A program made the position numbers and the translations under genes. This document shows positions 35,133 through 44,476 of a stretch of DNA of 64,000 nucleotides, one piece after another. Each line of letters opens with the position of its first letter. Within the stretch, counting starts at the first letter, position 1. The DNA is from Roseiarcus sp963717215 (GTDB lineage: Bacteria > Pseudomonadota > Alphaproteobacteria > Rhizobiales > Beijerinckiaceae), in NCBI GenBank assembly GCA_963717215.1, contig CAVQVS010000007.1:124001-188000 (forward strand), read 5' to 3'. The notes beneath the pieces were generated by a model that saw nothing but the letters and a program-made list of their open reading frames with translations, searched no databases and was not told the origin of the DNA.

Positions 35133-37205
35133 TTGAGCGCGACGATCCCCCAGAACATCCTCGACGCGCTTACCGACATCGAGATGCCGCGCATCTCGAC
35201 AGAGAGGCCGGCGAAAGGCACAATCGTCGCCCACGGCTTCGCAATTCCGGTCCATCGAAGCGAAGCTCTCGTGCTAGGCAGCGGCGCCGCTGGATTGCGG
35301 GCGGCAGTCGAGATGAAGCGTCGCGACCTCGATGTCATCGTCGCAACCCAGAGCGCCTTTGGCGGCACGTCCGCCTGCTCCGGTTCTGACAAGCAGACTC
35401 TCCACACCGCAAACGGCGCAGGACAGGGCGACAACTATCGCGCCATGGCTGACGCGCTCGGCGCGGGGGGCGCGATGAACGAGGACATGGCCTACATCGA
35501 AGCGGTGGGGTCGTCGCGCGCGCTATCGTCGCTGCAGTTCATGGGACTGCCGATCCCGCAGGATAGCCTGGGGGGCGTGCTGCGCTATCAGACCGACCAT
35601 GACGAGGTGGGCCGCGCGACGAGCTGCGGCCCTCGCACGTCGCGGCTCATGGTGCAGGTTCTGACGAAAGAAGCCATCCGGCTGAATGTGCCGATCTTCA
35701 ACCATACGACCAGCGTCCGCCTGCTGATCGAGCCAGGCGAGCAGCCGCGTTGCGTCGGAATGGTCGCGATGTCGCCCAGGCGCCGCGCCGACGACAATCC
35801 TTTGGGCCTTGTCGTGTTCTCAAGCGATATCGTCGTCATCGCGACCGGAGGGCCTGGAGAGCTTTACCGCGACAGCGTCTATCCGAGGCATTGCTTTGGT
35901 TCGCTCGGGCTCGCGATGGAAGCGGGGCTCGAAGCGGTCAACCTCACCGAGAGCCAGTTCGGAATCAGCACGTCGCGCGACAAATTTCCGTGGAACCTCT
36001 CGGGCACCTATGTCCAGGCGATGCCCTACATTTTTTCTCGCGACGCGCGCGGGAACGAACGCAATTTCCTCGCGGACTTTTATCGAACAACGCAGGAGCT
36101 GGCGTCGAACGTCTTTCGCAAGGGCTACCAGTGGCCGTTTCACGCCACGCGGATGCTCGACTTCGGCTCGAGCCTCGTCGATCTCGCCATCGTCAAAGAG
36201 ACGCAGGCGGGCCGAAAAGTCTTCATGGACTTCAACCGCAATCCGCTTCCCGTTCCGGACGACGTTGACTTTGACCTCGACCGGCTCGACCCGGACGTGC
36301 GAGCTTATCTTAAGAACGCAGGCGCGCTCCTGGAAAAGCCGCTCGATCGGCTTCGCAAGATGAACCCTCTCTCGATCGAACTCTACAAGCGCTACAAATT
36401 TGACATCACGCGCGATCCGCTCGAATTCGCCGTCAACAATCAACACATGAACGGCGGCCTCGCCGTTGACGCTTGGGGTGCGACCAGCCTCGACGGGTGC
36501 TACGCCGTTGGCGAAGCGGCTGGAACGCATGGCGTGACCCGGCCGGGCGGGGCGGCGCTCAACGCCGGCCAGGTCCTCGGCACGCGTTGCGCCGAACACG
36601 CGGCGGCCCGCCGCAATAAGCTTCTCCCGAGCGCACCACCGATCGGTCTGATCGACGAGGCGGTCCGGCGCGTGCTGGACGTCCTCCAAGCCGACAGTCC
36701 GCTGACTGTCCAGTCGATCCGCGAAGATGTGCAGAATCGCATGAGCGATCACGCCGGCGTCCTTTGCAACGCGGCCAGCGTGAACGCGGCGCTGGGCGCC
36801 TCTCGGGCGCTGAACCACACCATCCGCCAGCAAGGGATCGCATGTTCCGGAGCGCCGGAAGCCGTGAAGGCGCTACAGTGGCGGCAGACGGCGCTTCTAT
36901 CGGAAGCGGTGCTGACGGCGCTTGCGTTCTACATCGAGCGTGGCGGCGGAAGCCGTGGGGCGAGAACGATTTGTGCGCCCGCAGGCGATCGCGTGCCCAA
37001 GGCCCGGGTTGGCGTGCTTGAAGACGTGCGTTTCGTGTCCGAGCGCGAAGAGGACCGCACAGAGCAGATTCATGTTCGGTTCGACGCTGGGGCGTTCGTC
37101 TGCGAGGCGCGCCCGATCCGGCGCTTAAACCGCGACGACAAGCCCTTCTTTGAACGCGACTGGCCCGATTTTCTGACCGGCGCCATTCTTGATGCGCGTA
37201 CGTAA
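35133..37205 (+). CDS. Fumarate reductase/succinate dehydrogenase-like flavoprotein
   Basis: A 690-residue FAD protein of the FRD/SDH/L-aspartate oxidase/APS reductase group. The dinucleotide motif is VLGSGAAGLRAAVEM (GSGAAG 49-54), then FGGTSACSGSDKQTLHTA, and the FAD-contact region HMNGGLAVDAWGATSLDGCY to GEAAGTHGVTRPGGAALNAG. The C-terminal domain has EEDRTEQIHVRFD and CEARPIRRLNRDD. No membrane anchor or Fe-S subunit gene is near. The TTG at 35133 has an AGGA site seven bases upstream; an ATG at 35184 is the alternative. As first gene of the ring-amidohydrolase operon, it may oxidise the ring or a product; the substrate is unknown. Confidence 0.85.
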   Translation: MSATIPQNILDALTDIEMPRISTERPAKGTIVAHGFAIPVHRSEALVLGSGAAGLRAAVEMKRRDLDVIVATQSAFGGTSACSGSDKQTLHTANGAGQGDNYRAMADALGAGGAMNEDMAYIEAVGSSRALSSLQFMGLPIPQDSLGGVLRYQTDHDEVGRATSCGPRTSRLMVQVLTKEAIRLNVPIFNHTTSVRLLIEPGEQPRCVGMVAMSPRRRADDNPLGLVVFSSDIVVIATGGPGELYRDSVYPRHCFGSLGLAMEAGLEAVNLTESQFGISTSRDKFPWNLSGTYVQAMPYIFSRDARGNERNFLADFYRTTQELASNVFRKGYQWPFHATRMLDFGSSLVDLAIVKETQAGRKVFMDFNRNPLPVPDDVDFDLDRLDPDVRAYLKNAGALLEKPLDRLRKMNPLSIELYKRYKFDITRDPLEFAVNNQHMNGGLAVDAWGATSLDGCYAVGEAAGTHGVTRPGGAALNAGQVLGTRCAEHAAARRNKLLPSAPPIGLIDEAVRRVLDVLQADSPLTVQSIREDVQNRMSDHAGVLCNAASVNAALGASRALNHTIRQQGIACSGAPEAVKALQWRQTALLSEAVLTALAFYIERGGGSRGARTICAPAGDRVPKARVGVLEDVRFVSEREEDRTEQIHVRFDAGAFVCEARPIRRLNRDDKPFFERDWPDFLTGAILDART

Positions 37206-37347
37206 GACTGTTCGGTCGCGCGGACGCTATCCTGGGGTCACCTAAAACCGCAACTCCCGCTCGGAAACTGCAGCCACGCCGTGTCGATGATCCCGTTGCT
37301 TCGTAGCCGGACTCGGATCATTATTGCATCGTGATTGGGAGGATCCC

Positions 37348-38432
37348 TTGCGCGTTGGCGTACACAAGCTGCCAATGAACAGCCCGAACGACGTTTCCGC
37401 TTTGGAACGTCTCATTGACAAGGGCGAGGTCAATCCCGCCGAGATCGTGGCGCTGATCGGGAAGACGGAAGGGAACGGGGGCGCGAACGACTTCACTCGC
37501 GGCTTTGCGACGCTCTCGTATTCGATCGCCCTCGCCAAACGCCTTAGCGTCTCTCCGGAAGAGGTTGCGAAGCGCGTGGCCTTTGTGTGGTCCGGCGGCA
37601 CGGAAGGGGTGCTCAGTCCTCATGCGACGCTATTCACGCGGGCTCCTTCAGAGAAGGCGCATGGAAAGAGGCTTGCCTTTGGCGTGGCGGTCACGCGTGA
37701 TTTCCCGCCGGAGGAAGTCGGCACCTTGGCGGAGGTCCGGGAAGTCGCCGCCGCGGTGAAGCGCGCGCAGGTGGAAGCCGGCATTTCTGACGCCAGGGAT
37801 GTCCACTACGTTCAAGTGAAAGGCCCGCTTCTCACGCCCGCCGCGATCGCGGATGCGGATCAACGCGGAGCTAAGGTTGTCACCCGCGATCCCAATGGCT
37901 CAAAGGCGTTCGCTCGGGGCGCGACTGCTCTTGGTGTTGCGCTCGGGCTCGGCGAAGTCTCAGAATCCGATTTGAGCGACGTGGTCATCGCGCAGAGAAT
38001 GGACCTCTTCTCCTCCGTCGCAAATACGTCCGCTGGCGGTGAACTTAGAAACTGCGAAATCCTCCTGTTCGGCAATTCGGAGATGGCCGGCGGAGATTTG
38101 CGGATCGGCCATGCCATTCTTTCCGACGTCGTCGACGCCGACGCTGTGCACGCTGCGGCGCGCGACGCCGTTGGAGACCCCAAGGCAGAGATTGAGCCTA
38201 CGCGCATTGTCGCAATTTTCGCCAAGGCCGAGGCTCCGCCCAGTGGCATGTTGCGCGGACGCCGCACCACGATGCTGTCGGACGCGGACATCAATTACGA
38301 GCGCCATGCGCGCGCCGCGCTGGGCGCTGTCATTGCGTCCGTCACCGGCGACGCCGCGATCTTCGTGTCCGGCGGCACCGAACACCAGTGCAAGCCGGGG
38401 AGGCGCCGATCGCTGCGATCGTGCGCGTCTGA
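37348..38432 (+). CDS. Ring-opening amidohydrolase (cyanuric acid hydrolase/barbiturase superfamily), frameshift near 3' end
   Basis: About 361 residues, three pseudo-symmetric domains. The three Lys-Ser pairs that define the family are all present: K39 (LIGKTEGNG) with S82 (WSGGTEGVLSPH), K158 (VQVKGPLLT) with S228 (NTSAGGE), K293 (FAKAEA) with S341 (VSGGTEHQ). This spacing is almost the same as in AtzD. The family opens the ring of cyanuric acid or barbiturate; which one applies is not decided here. The TTG at 37348 follows GGGAGG by five bases. A missing G in the G-run at 38397-38400 shifts the frame; the true end EAPIAAIVRV stops at 38432. The ABC importer genes follow. Confidence 0.9.
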
Positions 38433-38527
38433 GCATAGGAAATGGCGCAGCTATTGCATAAGGCTATCTCGCAAAATCACCGGCCCTTCGAGGGCTGGAC
38501 GTCCGAGCAATAGGAGAGGTTCATTCC

Positions 38528-39544
38528 ATGAAGAGTTCACCCACGCCGCGCCGAACCGCCTTTCTCGCCGGCGTGTCATTGGCCGTCGCTATGGGTTGCG
38601 CGCCGACCGCTCACGCGGAAGATAAAGCCGCAATCTTACTGCCAGGAAGCGCCAACGATCAGAGCTGGAACGCGCTCGGTTATTCGATCCTGAAGAGCCT
38701 TGAGCCGCATGGCTTCAAGACGGCCTTCTCGGAGAACGTATCCGACGCGGACGAAGCCGAAGCTTTGCGCGATTATGCGAACCAGGGCTACGAGATCGTC
38801 ATGGGCCATTCCGGGCGTTTCGTCTCGGCGATGGAGCAGGTCGCCCCCGAGTTCGCCAAGACACAATTCATCGCGGTCAGCGGCAACGAGGGCAAGGCGC
38901 CGAATGTGATGTCGATCGACTGGAACAACGCGCAGTTTGGTTGTCAGCTCGGTCACCTCGCAGCTCGCATGAGCAAGACCGGCAAGGTGGGAGGCGTCTA
39001 CGGATTGCAAGGCGTTCCGAACATCACCGCTCAAGCCGGCGGGTTCCGCATCTGTGCGGAGAAGGCCGGCGCAAAAGTCAGCATCATCTATATCAAGGAC
39101 ATGGAGGACGCGGCGGAGGCGAAGGAAGCCGCCTTCTCGTTGATTGCGGGAGGCGCCGACGTCATCACCGGCAAGCTGAACGCGGCGGAAGCCGGCATCG
39201 TGCAGGCCGCCAAGGAGAAGAATGTTTACGCGACCGGACGCGGGCCGGACCAGACCAAGATCGCACCCGAAGCGGTGCTGACGAACATCGTTGAGGACTG
39301 GCCGGCGATGTTTGGCAGCACCGCCGATCAGGTGAAGTCTGGTAAGCTCTTCGGAACCTTTGTCCAATATGGCTACGACACGGCGCCTGTAACTGGCGCC
39401 ACGCTTGAATACGAGCCCGGGAAGCCGTTCAACCCGAACGTGCCCGTCGCGGTGGTCAAGGAGCTTGACGACATGGCGGCGCAGTTCAAGAGCGGGGCCT
39501 TGAAGATCGCGCCGACCGAGCACGACGCGCGCAGCGGCGGCTAA
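38528..39544 (+). CDS. BMP-family (nucleoside-type) ABC substrate-binding protein
   Basis: A 338-residue periplasmic binding protein of the basic membrane protein family, whose characterised members bind nucleosides. The signal sequence is residues 1-31 with likely cleavage after AHA; an RRTAFLAG start resembles a Tat signal. Family segments are ILLPGSANDQSWNALGY, YEIVMGHSGRFVSAMEQVA and YGLQGVPNITAQAGGF. Lack of a lipobox at the cleavage site means that it is periplasmic rather than a lipoprotein. It is the recognition part of the importer formed with the next three genes, so the ligand is probably a nucleobase-like ring compound. Confidence 0.93.
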   Translation: MKSSPTPRRTAFLAGVSLAVAMGCAPTAHAEDKAAILLPGSANDQSWNALGYSILKSLEPHGFKTAFSENVSDADEAEALRDYANQGYEIVMGHSGRFVSAMEQVAPEFAKTQFIAVSGNEGKAPNVMSIDWNNAQFGCQLGHLAARMSKTGKVGGVYGLQGVPNITAQAGGFRICAEKAGAKVSIIYIKDMEDAAEAKEAAFSLIAGGADVITGKLNAAEAGIVQAAKEKNVYATGRGPDQTKIAPEAVLTNIVEDWPAMFGSTADQVKSGKLFGTFVQYGYDTAPVTGATLEYEPGKPFNPNVPVAVVKELDDMAAQFKSGALKIAPTEHDARSGG

Positions 39545-39615
39545 CGCTCGGCTTTTGAGATCGCGCGCTGCCCGCACAGCAAGGTCGAGCCTTTGTCGCG
39601 CTGGACTTGAACCTC

Positions 39616-41105
39616 ATGGGCGAGCTTCTCGAAATGCGCGGAATCGCGCGCAGCTTTGGCGCGGTGCGTGCGGTGGACGGCGTCGATCTTGATCTCAAGG
39701 GCGGCGAAATCCTCGGTCTTTTGGGCGAGAACGGCTCGGGCAAGAGCACGCTTATGAAGGTGCTGTTCGGCCTGATCGCGCCGGACGCCGGTTCGATCGT
39801 CCTCAATGGCAAGCCGCTCGTCAGACACAGGCCAGCAGATGCAATGGCCCGCGGCGTCGCGATGATCCATCAGCATTTCATGCTGGTGGACGCCATGACG
39901 GTGGTTGAGAACGTCATGCTCGGCTGGCCCGAGGCGGGCCGTATTCTGCGCCGAAGCGAGATGACGAAGCGGGTCCGAGAGGAGAGCCTACGCTATGGAC
40001 TCGGCCTCGATCCGGACGCGCTGGTTGCGGACCTGCCGCTTGGACGCCGGCAGCGGGTCGAGATCCTCAAGGCTGTGCTTCGCGACGCGCAATTGCTGAT
40101 TCTCGACGAGCCGACTTCCAATCTCGCGCCGAGCGAGGTTTCCGAGCTTCTGTCGATCCTCCGGCGGCTCCGAACCGAAGGGAAGGGCATCGTCTTCATC
40201 ACTCATAAGCTGCCGGAAGTCCTCGATGTCTGCGATCGCGTCGTCGTTCTGCGGCTAGGCCGCGTGTCCGGAAGCGCGTCGCGTCGGCGACGTCACGAGG
40301 GGCGAACTCGCGACGATGATGGTGGGTCGCGACGTCACGACCCCGCATGCGCCGCGCGCGGCAGGGCAGGGCGCCGTACGGCTTTCTGTCGATCGCCTCG
40401 CCGGGCGGGGTGTGGGTCCGCTGTCGCTCGATATAAGAGCGGGCGAGGTCCTCGGCGTCGCGGGCGTCGACGGCAATGGTCAGCTGGAGCTCGTGGAGAC
40501 CCTTGCGGGCTTGAGGCCCGCAACTGCCGGGTCGATCCGGCTCGACGGCCGCGAGCTGGCGCGCGCGTCCGTCGCCAAGACGCGTGGGCGCAGGCCTCGC
40601 CTACATGCCGGCGGACCGGGGTCAAACGGCGCTGGTGAAGTCGATGTCGGTCGCCGAGAACCTGATGCTCCGCGACAGCGCTCGACCTCCTTTCGCGTCA
40701 GGCGCCTTTCTTTCGCCCGCGGGTCGGGGCCAGAAGGCGAACGCGCTCATGCGCGCCTATGACATCCGTGCGCCCTCGACCGAAACGAAGACTGCACGCC
40801 TCTCCGGCGGCAACCAGCAAAAAATCGTCGTCGCGCGGGAGTTCGACAGGAAGCCGGCGGCGCTCATCGCCCATCAGCCCGCCTGGGGTCTCGATCCCGG
40901 CGCGACCCGCTTCGTGATTGAACGGACGCTCGCCCTTCGGAGCGCCGGCGCGGCGATCCTGTACGTCTCGTCCGAACTGGAGGAGGTGCTCGATGTCTCC
41001 GACCGCGTTGCTGTGATGGCGGACGGCAGGTTCGTGGGGATCATGCCGCGCGACGAAATCGATCTCGCGCAGATCGGCCTTTGGATGTCGGGCCGCGCGG
41101 CATGA
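39616..41105 (+). CDS. BMP-type ABC transporter double ATPase (two frameshifts)
   Basis: YufO/RbsA-like ATPase of about 495 residues with two nucleotide-binding domains. NBD1 has Walker A GENGSGKST, Walker B LLILDEPTSNLAP and ITHKLPEV. NBD2 has a degenerate Walker A (VAGVDGNGQLEL), the signature LSGGNQQKIVVAREF, and AHQPAWGLD in place of a normal Walker B Asp-Glu. Two extra bases, near 40270 (GRVS to EARRVGD) and near 40581 (SVAKT to VGAGLAYMPADRG), break the frame. The ATG at 39616 is used; a TTG at 39607 is possible. The stop overlaps the next start (ATGA). Confidence 0.88.
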
Positions 41106-42166
41106 CGGAGGCCGCGCCTCCAAACTTGCCGGCCGCCTCGCCGCGCCCTGCGTTGCTCCGATTTGTCGCAGCCGAAGGGATCGGCCTGCGCATCGTCGTG
41201 GCGGTCGCCCTTTCGCTTATCTGCGCGGCGGCGCTGGTCGCCCTTTCTGGGCACAATCCGCTCTCCGCCTTCGCCGCCATCGCGATGGGCGCGGCCGGGT
41301 CCCCGCATCAACTCGGCGTCGCGCTCAATCGGGCCACGCCCTATTTATTGGCGGGGTCGGGCGTGGCCTTCTGCTTCCGCGCCGGAATCATCAACATCGG
41401 CGCCGAAGGCCAGATCGCGCTCGGCGGGCTCGGCGCCGCCGCGGTCGCGCTTCACTGGCCTCAGTCCGCGTCCTGGCTCCTCGCGCCCGCTTCACTGGTT
41501 GGAGCGGCCGCGCTCGGCGCCTTGTGGTCAGCGATTGCAACCGCCATCCATCTCGGGCGCCGCGTGCACGAGGTGCTCGTCACGCTCCTCCTGAATTTCG
41601 TCGGCGTGCTGCTCGTCCAGCAGGCGCTGGCGGGGCCGCTCGGCCAGGCCGGCGCCGGTTTTCTGCAATCGCCGATCTTCCCTCCGGGCGCGCGGCTCTG
41701 GAAGCTGCCGGGCCTCGACGCGCATATCGGGTTCCTGATCGCGCTCGTCGCTGCAGCGGCGCTGTCCGTGACGCTGTGGCTTACGCCCCTCGGCTTCGCC
41801 ATCCGCGTCGCCGGGCGATCCCGCCGCGCCGCGGCTTACGCGGGATTTTCGATTGAACGCCTCACCTGGGCGGTCATGCTCTTGTCCGGCGCGCTGGCCG
41901 GTCTCGCCGGCGGGGTCGAGGTTCTCGGCATCCATCATCGGCTCATCGAAGGCTTCTCGCTCGGCTTCGGCTTCAAGGCCGTAACGGTTGCGCTGCTCGG
42001 CGCTGTTGAGCCGCTGGCAGTTGCGCCGGCCGCGTTATTCGTCGGTCTGCTCGAGGCCGGCTCGCTCTCCATGCAGCGGCAGATCGGCGTGCCATCCGCC
42101 CTTGTCGTGGTGATCGAGGGCCTCACCATGCTGTTCATCCTCGCCGCGACAGTGAGGCGAGCGTGA
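41102..42166 (+). CDS. BMP-type ABC transporter permease 1
   Basis: A 354-residue inner-membrane permease of the YufP type with eight to ten hydrophobic segments. The hallmark FRAGIINIGAEGQIALGGL is at about residues 93-111, and RVAGRSRRAAAYAGF lies on the cytoplasmic side. The ATG overlaps the ATPase stop codon, and its own stop overlaps the start of permease 2. Together they form the heterodimeric channel for the BMP binding protein. Confidence 0.93.
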   Translation: MTEAAPPNLPAASPRPALLRFVAAEGIGLRIVVAVALSLICAAALVALSGHNPLSAFAAIAMGAAGSPHQLGVALNRATPYLLAGSGVAFCFRAGIINIGAEGQIALGGLGAAAVALHWPQSASWLLAPASLVGAAALGALWSAIATAIHLGRRVHEVLVTLLLNFVGVLLVQQALAGPLGQAGAGFLQSPIFPPGARLWKLPGLDAHIGFLIALVAAAALSVTLWLTPLGFAIRVAGRSRRAAAYAGFSIERLTWAVMLLSGALAGLAGGVEVLGIHHRLIEGFSLGFGFKAVTVALLGAVEPLAVAPAALFVGLLEAGSLSMQRQIGVPSALVVVIEGLTMLFILAATVRRA

Positions 42167-43078
42167 TCGAGTTCCTCGAAGCCGCCATTCGCATCGCGAC
42201 GCCGCTTATGTTTGCCGCATTGGGCGGCATTCTCTCGGAGCGCGCGGGCGTGTTTGCCGTCGGGCTCGAAGGCATGATGCTCATGGGCGCCTTTGGCGGC
42301 GTGATCGGCGTCTGGGCGACTGGCGCCGCGCTCGTCGGCGTCGCGCTTGCGATTGTGTGCGGGGCGGCGGTCGGGCTCGCCGTGGCGATCGTCACCGTCG
42401 CCTATCGAGCGGACAACATGGTCACGGGTCTGACCGCGAATATTCTTGCGGCCGGGCTGACCAGCTACCTCATGCGCGTGCTCTCCGGCGGCGGCCGTCC
42501 CATCGCCATTCATCTGACGCCGCTTCCAGCCCTGGCCGATTCCGGGGCTTGCCGATATCCCGGTCATCGGGCCGCTTTTGTTTGCGCTGCCGCCGCTGAC
42601 CTATCTCGCAATCGTCGGCTGTGTCGCCCTCGCATTGTTTCTTGGACGCACGCAAGCCGGCTTGACGCTGCGCGCGACTGGCGAAAGCCCGGAGACCGTT
42701 CTGGCCTCGGGAGGAGAGCCGTTCCGAGTGCGCATGGCTTCGGTCGTGGCCTGCGGCGCTGTCGCGGGCGTTGGCGGCGCAGTGCTCTCCTTGCAACAGG
42801 TCGGAACCTTCACCGACGGCATGACCGGGGGGCGCGGCTATCTCGCGCTCGCCTCGTTGATCGTCGCGCGCTGGAACCCTTACGGCGCGGCGATCGCCTG
42901 CCTCGCTTTCGGCGCAGCGGAGGCCTTCGAGCTGCGTATGCAAAGCTTTGGCTTGCCGGTCAGCTCCTATATCGTGCAAATGGCGCCCTATCTGATCGCG
43001 CTCCTCGTGCTCGCGGCGCTTGGGCGCGCGTCCCGGATGCCGGCTGCGATCGGACAGCCGCTTCCGCGGGACCTATGA
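42163..43078 (+). CDS. BMP-type ABC transporter permease 2 (single-base frameshift)
   Basis: A 304-residue inner-membrane permease of the YufQ type once one base is removed. The hallmark FAALGGILSERAGVFAVGLEGMMLMGAF is at the N terminus and AYRADNMVTGLTANILAAGL follows. Near 42536 the frame changes from PLPALA to IPGLADIPVIGPLLFALP, because of one extra base. The second half keeps LRATGESPETVLASGG and GRGYLALASLIVARWNP, both typical. The GTG start overlaps the stop of permease 1. Confidence 0.9.
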
Positions 43079-43086
43079 GGTAAGAC

Positions 43087-44476
43087 GTGGCGGAAACGCT
43101 TGAGGGCCTGGCGGCCGAACTGCAGAGCGGCCAAGCGTCATCCGTAGGACTTATCGAGCGCGCGTTTCAGCGCATCGAGGCATTCGATTCCCGTTTGAAC
43201 AGTTTCGTCGCGCTTGATCGCGCCGGCGCGCTCGCCGCCGCGGAGGAAAGCGATGCGCGGCGGTCGCGCGGGCAGGCTCGCTCCCGGCTCGACGGAATTC
43301 CGATCTCGGTCAAAGACAATCTCCACGTCGCCGGGTTCCCGACAACCTGGGGAAGTCGCGCGCTCCAACACTTTCGGCCCGCGCAGGACGAACTGCCGGT
43401 CGCCAAGCTCAGGCGTGCAGGAATGATCGTCGTCGGCAAGACAAACGCGCCGGAGTTTACGCTCGAGGGCTACACGCGCAATGAGCTGTTCGGCGTCACG
43501 CGCAACCCATGGAACACCGACCTCACGCCCGGAGGCTCGAGCGGCGGCGCGGCGGCGAGCGTCGCTGCCGGCTTCGTTCCAGCCGCGATCGGCACCGACG
43601 GCGGCGGCTCGATCCGGCGCCCCGCCTGTCACACCGGCCTTGTCGGCTACAAGCCATCGATCGGCCGATGGCCCCGCGCCGACGGACTTCCGGCAATTCT
43701 TACCGACTTCGAAACCATCGGATCGCTCGTGAGGACAGTCGAGGACACGCTGATGCTCGACGCGGTGCTGCGAGGTCCCGATCTTCGGGATTGGCGCTCA
43801 TCCTATGCGCCTGCGCCGAACTGGCCAAGGAAGGCGGCGCGTATCCTCTATGTCCCGCGCTTCGGCGCGGCGCCTGTCGACCCTGAAGTCGCGTCCCAAG
43901 TCGAGGCGTTCGCGCAGGATTTGTCGTCGATGGGAAATGAAGTGCGCGAAGGCGAGGTTTTCTTCGATCTCGAGATCGCGGCGCGTATCTGGCATGTTAT
44001 CTCGCGCGCGGGCGTGGCGTGGCTCATGGCTGAAAATCCGGCCTATGAGAAACTTGCCGGCGCCTCCGCGCGCGCGATGGCGGAGGATGGGAGGAGAGTG
44101 TCGGGCGCAGACTATCTGGGCGCGCTGGAGGCCGTGTCCGCGCTTCGCCGACATGTCGCCGAGCTGTTTCGAGGGCGTCGATTTGGTTCTGACGCCGACG
44201 GCCGCGGCGTTGCCATGGCCGGCCGGGACGCCCTATCCGGATCGTATCGATGGCAAGCCGGCCGGTCCGCGCGACCATGCGATTTTCACCGGCTGGGTGA
44301 ATCTCGCAGGTGTCCCCGCACTCAGCATTCCGATCGGAATATCGCAATCCGGATTGCCGATCGGCGCCCATCTCGTCGCCGCGTTTGGCGCGGACGAACA
44401 GCTTCTCGCCTTCGCCCGCGACGTCTCGGACGCCGTTCCTCCTCAACCCCTTCCGCAATTCGAGGCGGTAACATGA
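43087..44476 (+). CDS. Amidase signature family hydrolase (single-base frameshift)
   Basis: Amidase of about 462 residues. The catalytic triad is K76 (IPISVKDNLHVAG), S151 (TPGGSSGGAAAS) and S175 (GTDGGGSIRRPA). It would hydrolyse a linear amide or urea-type product; members of this family act downstream of cyanuric acid and barbiturate ring opening in known pathways, so the pairing with the ring-opening enzyme is notable. One extra T in TTT near 44168 breaks the frame between RRHVAEL and FEGVDLVLTPTAAALP, and creates a false fusion to the aminotransferase. The GTG start is 8 bp after the permease stop; the gene ends in ATGA overlap with the aminotransferase. Confidence 0.9.
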
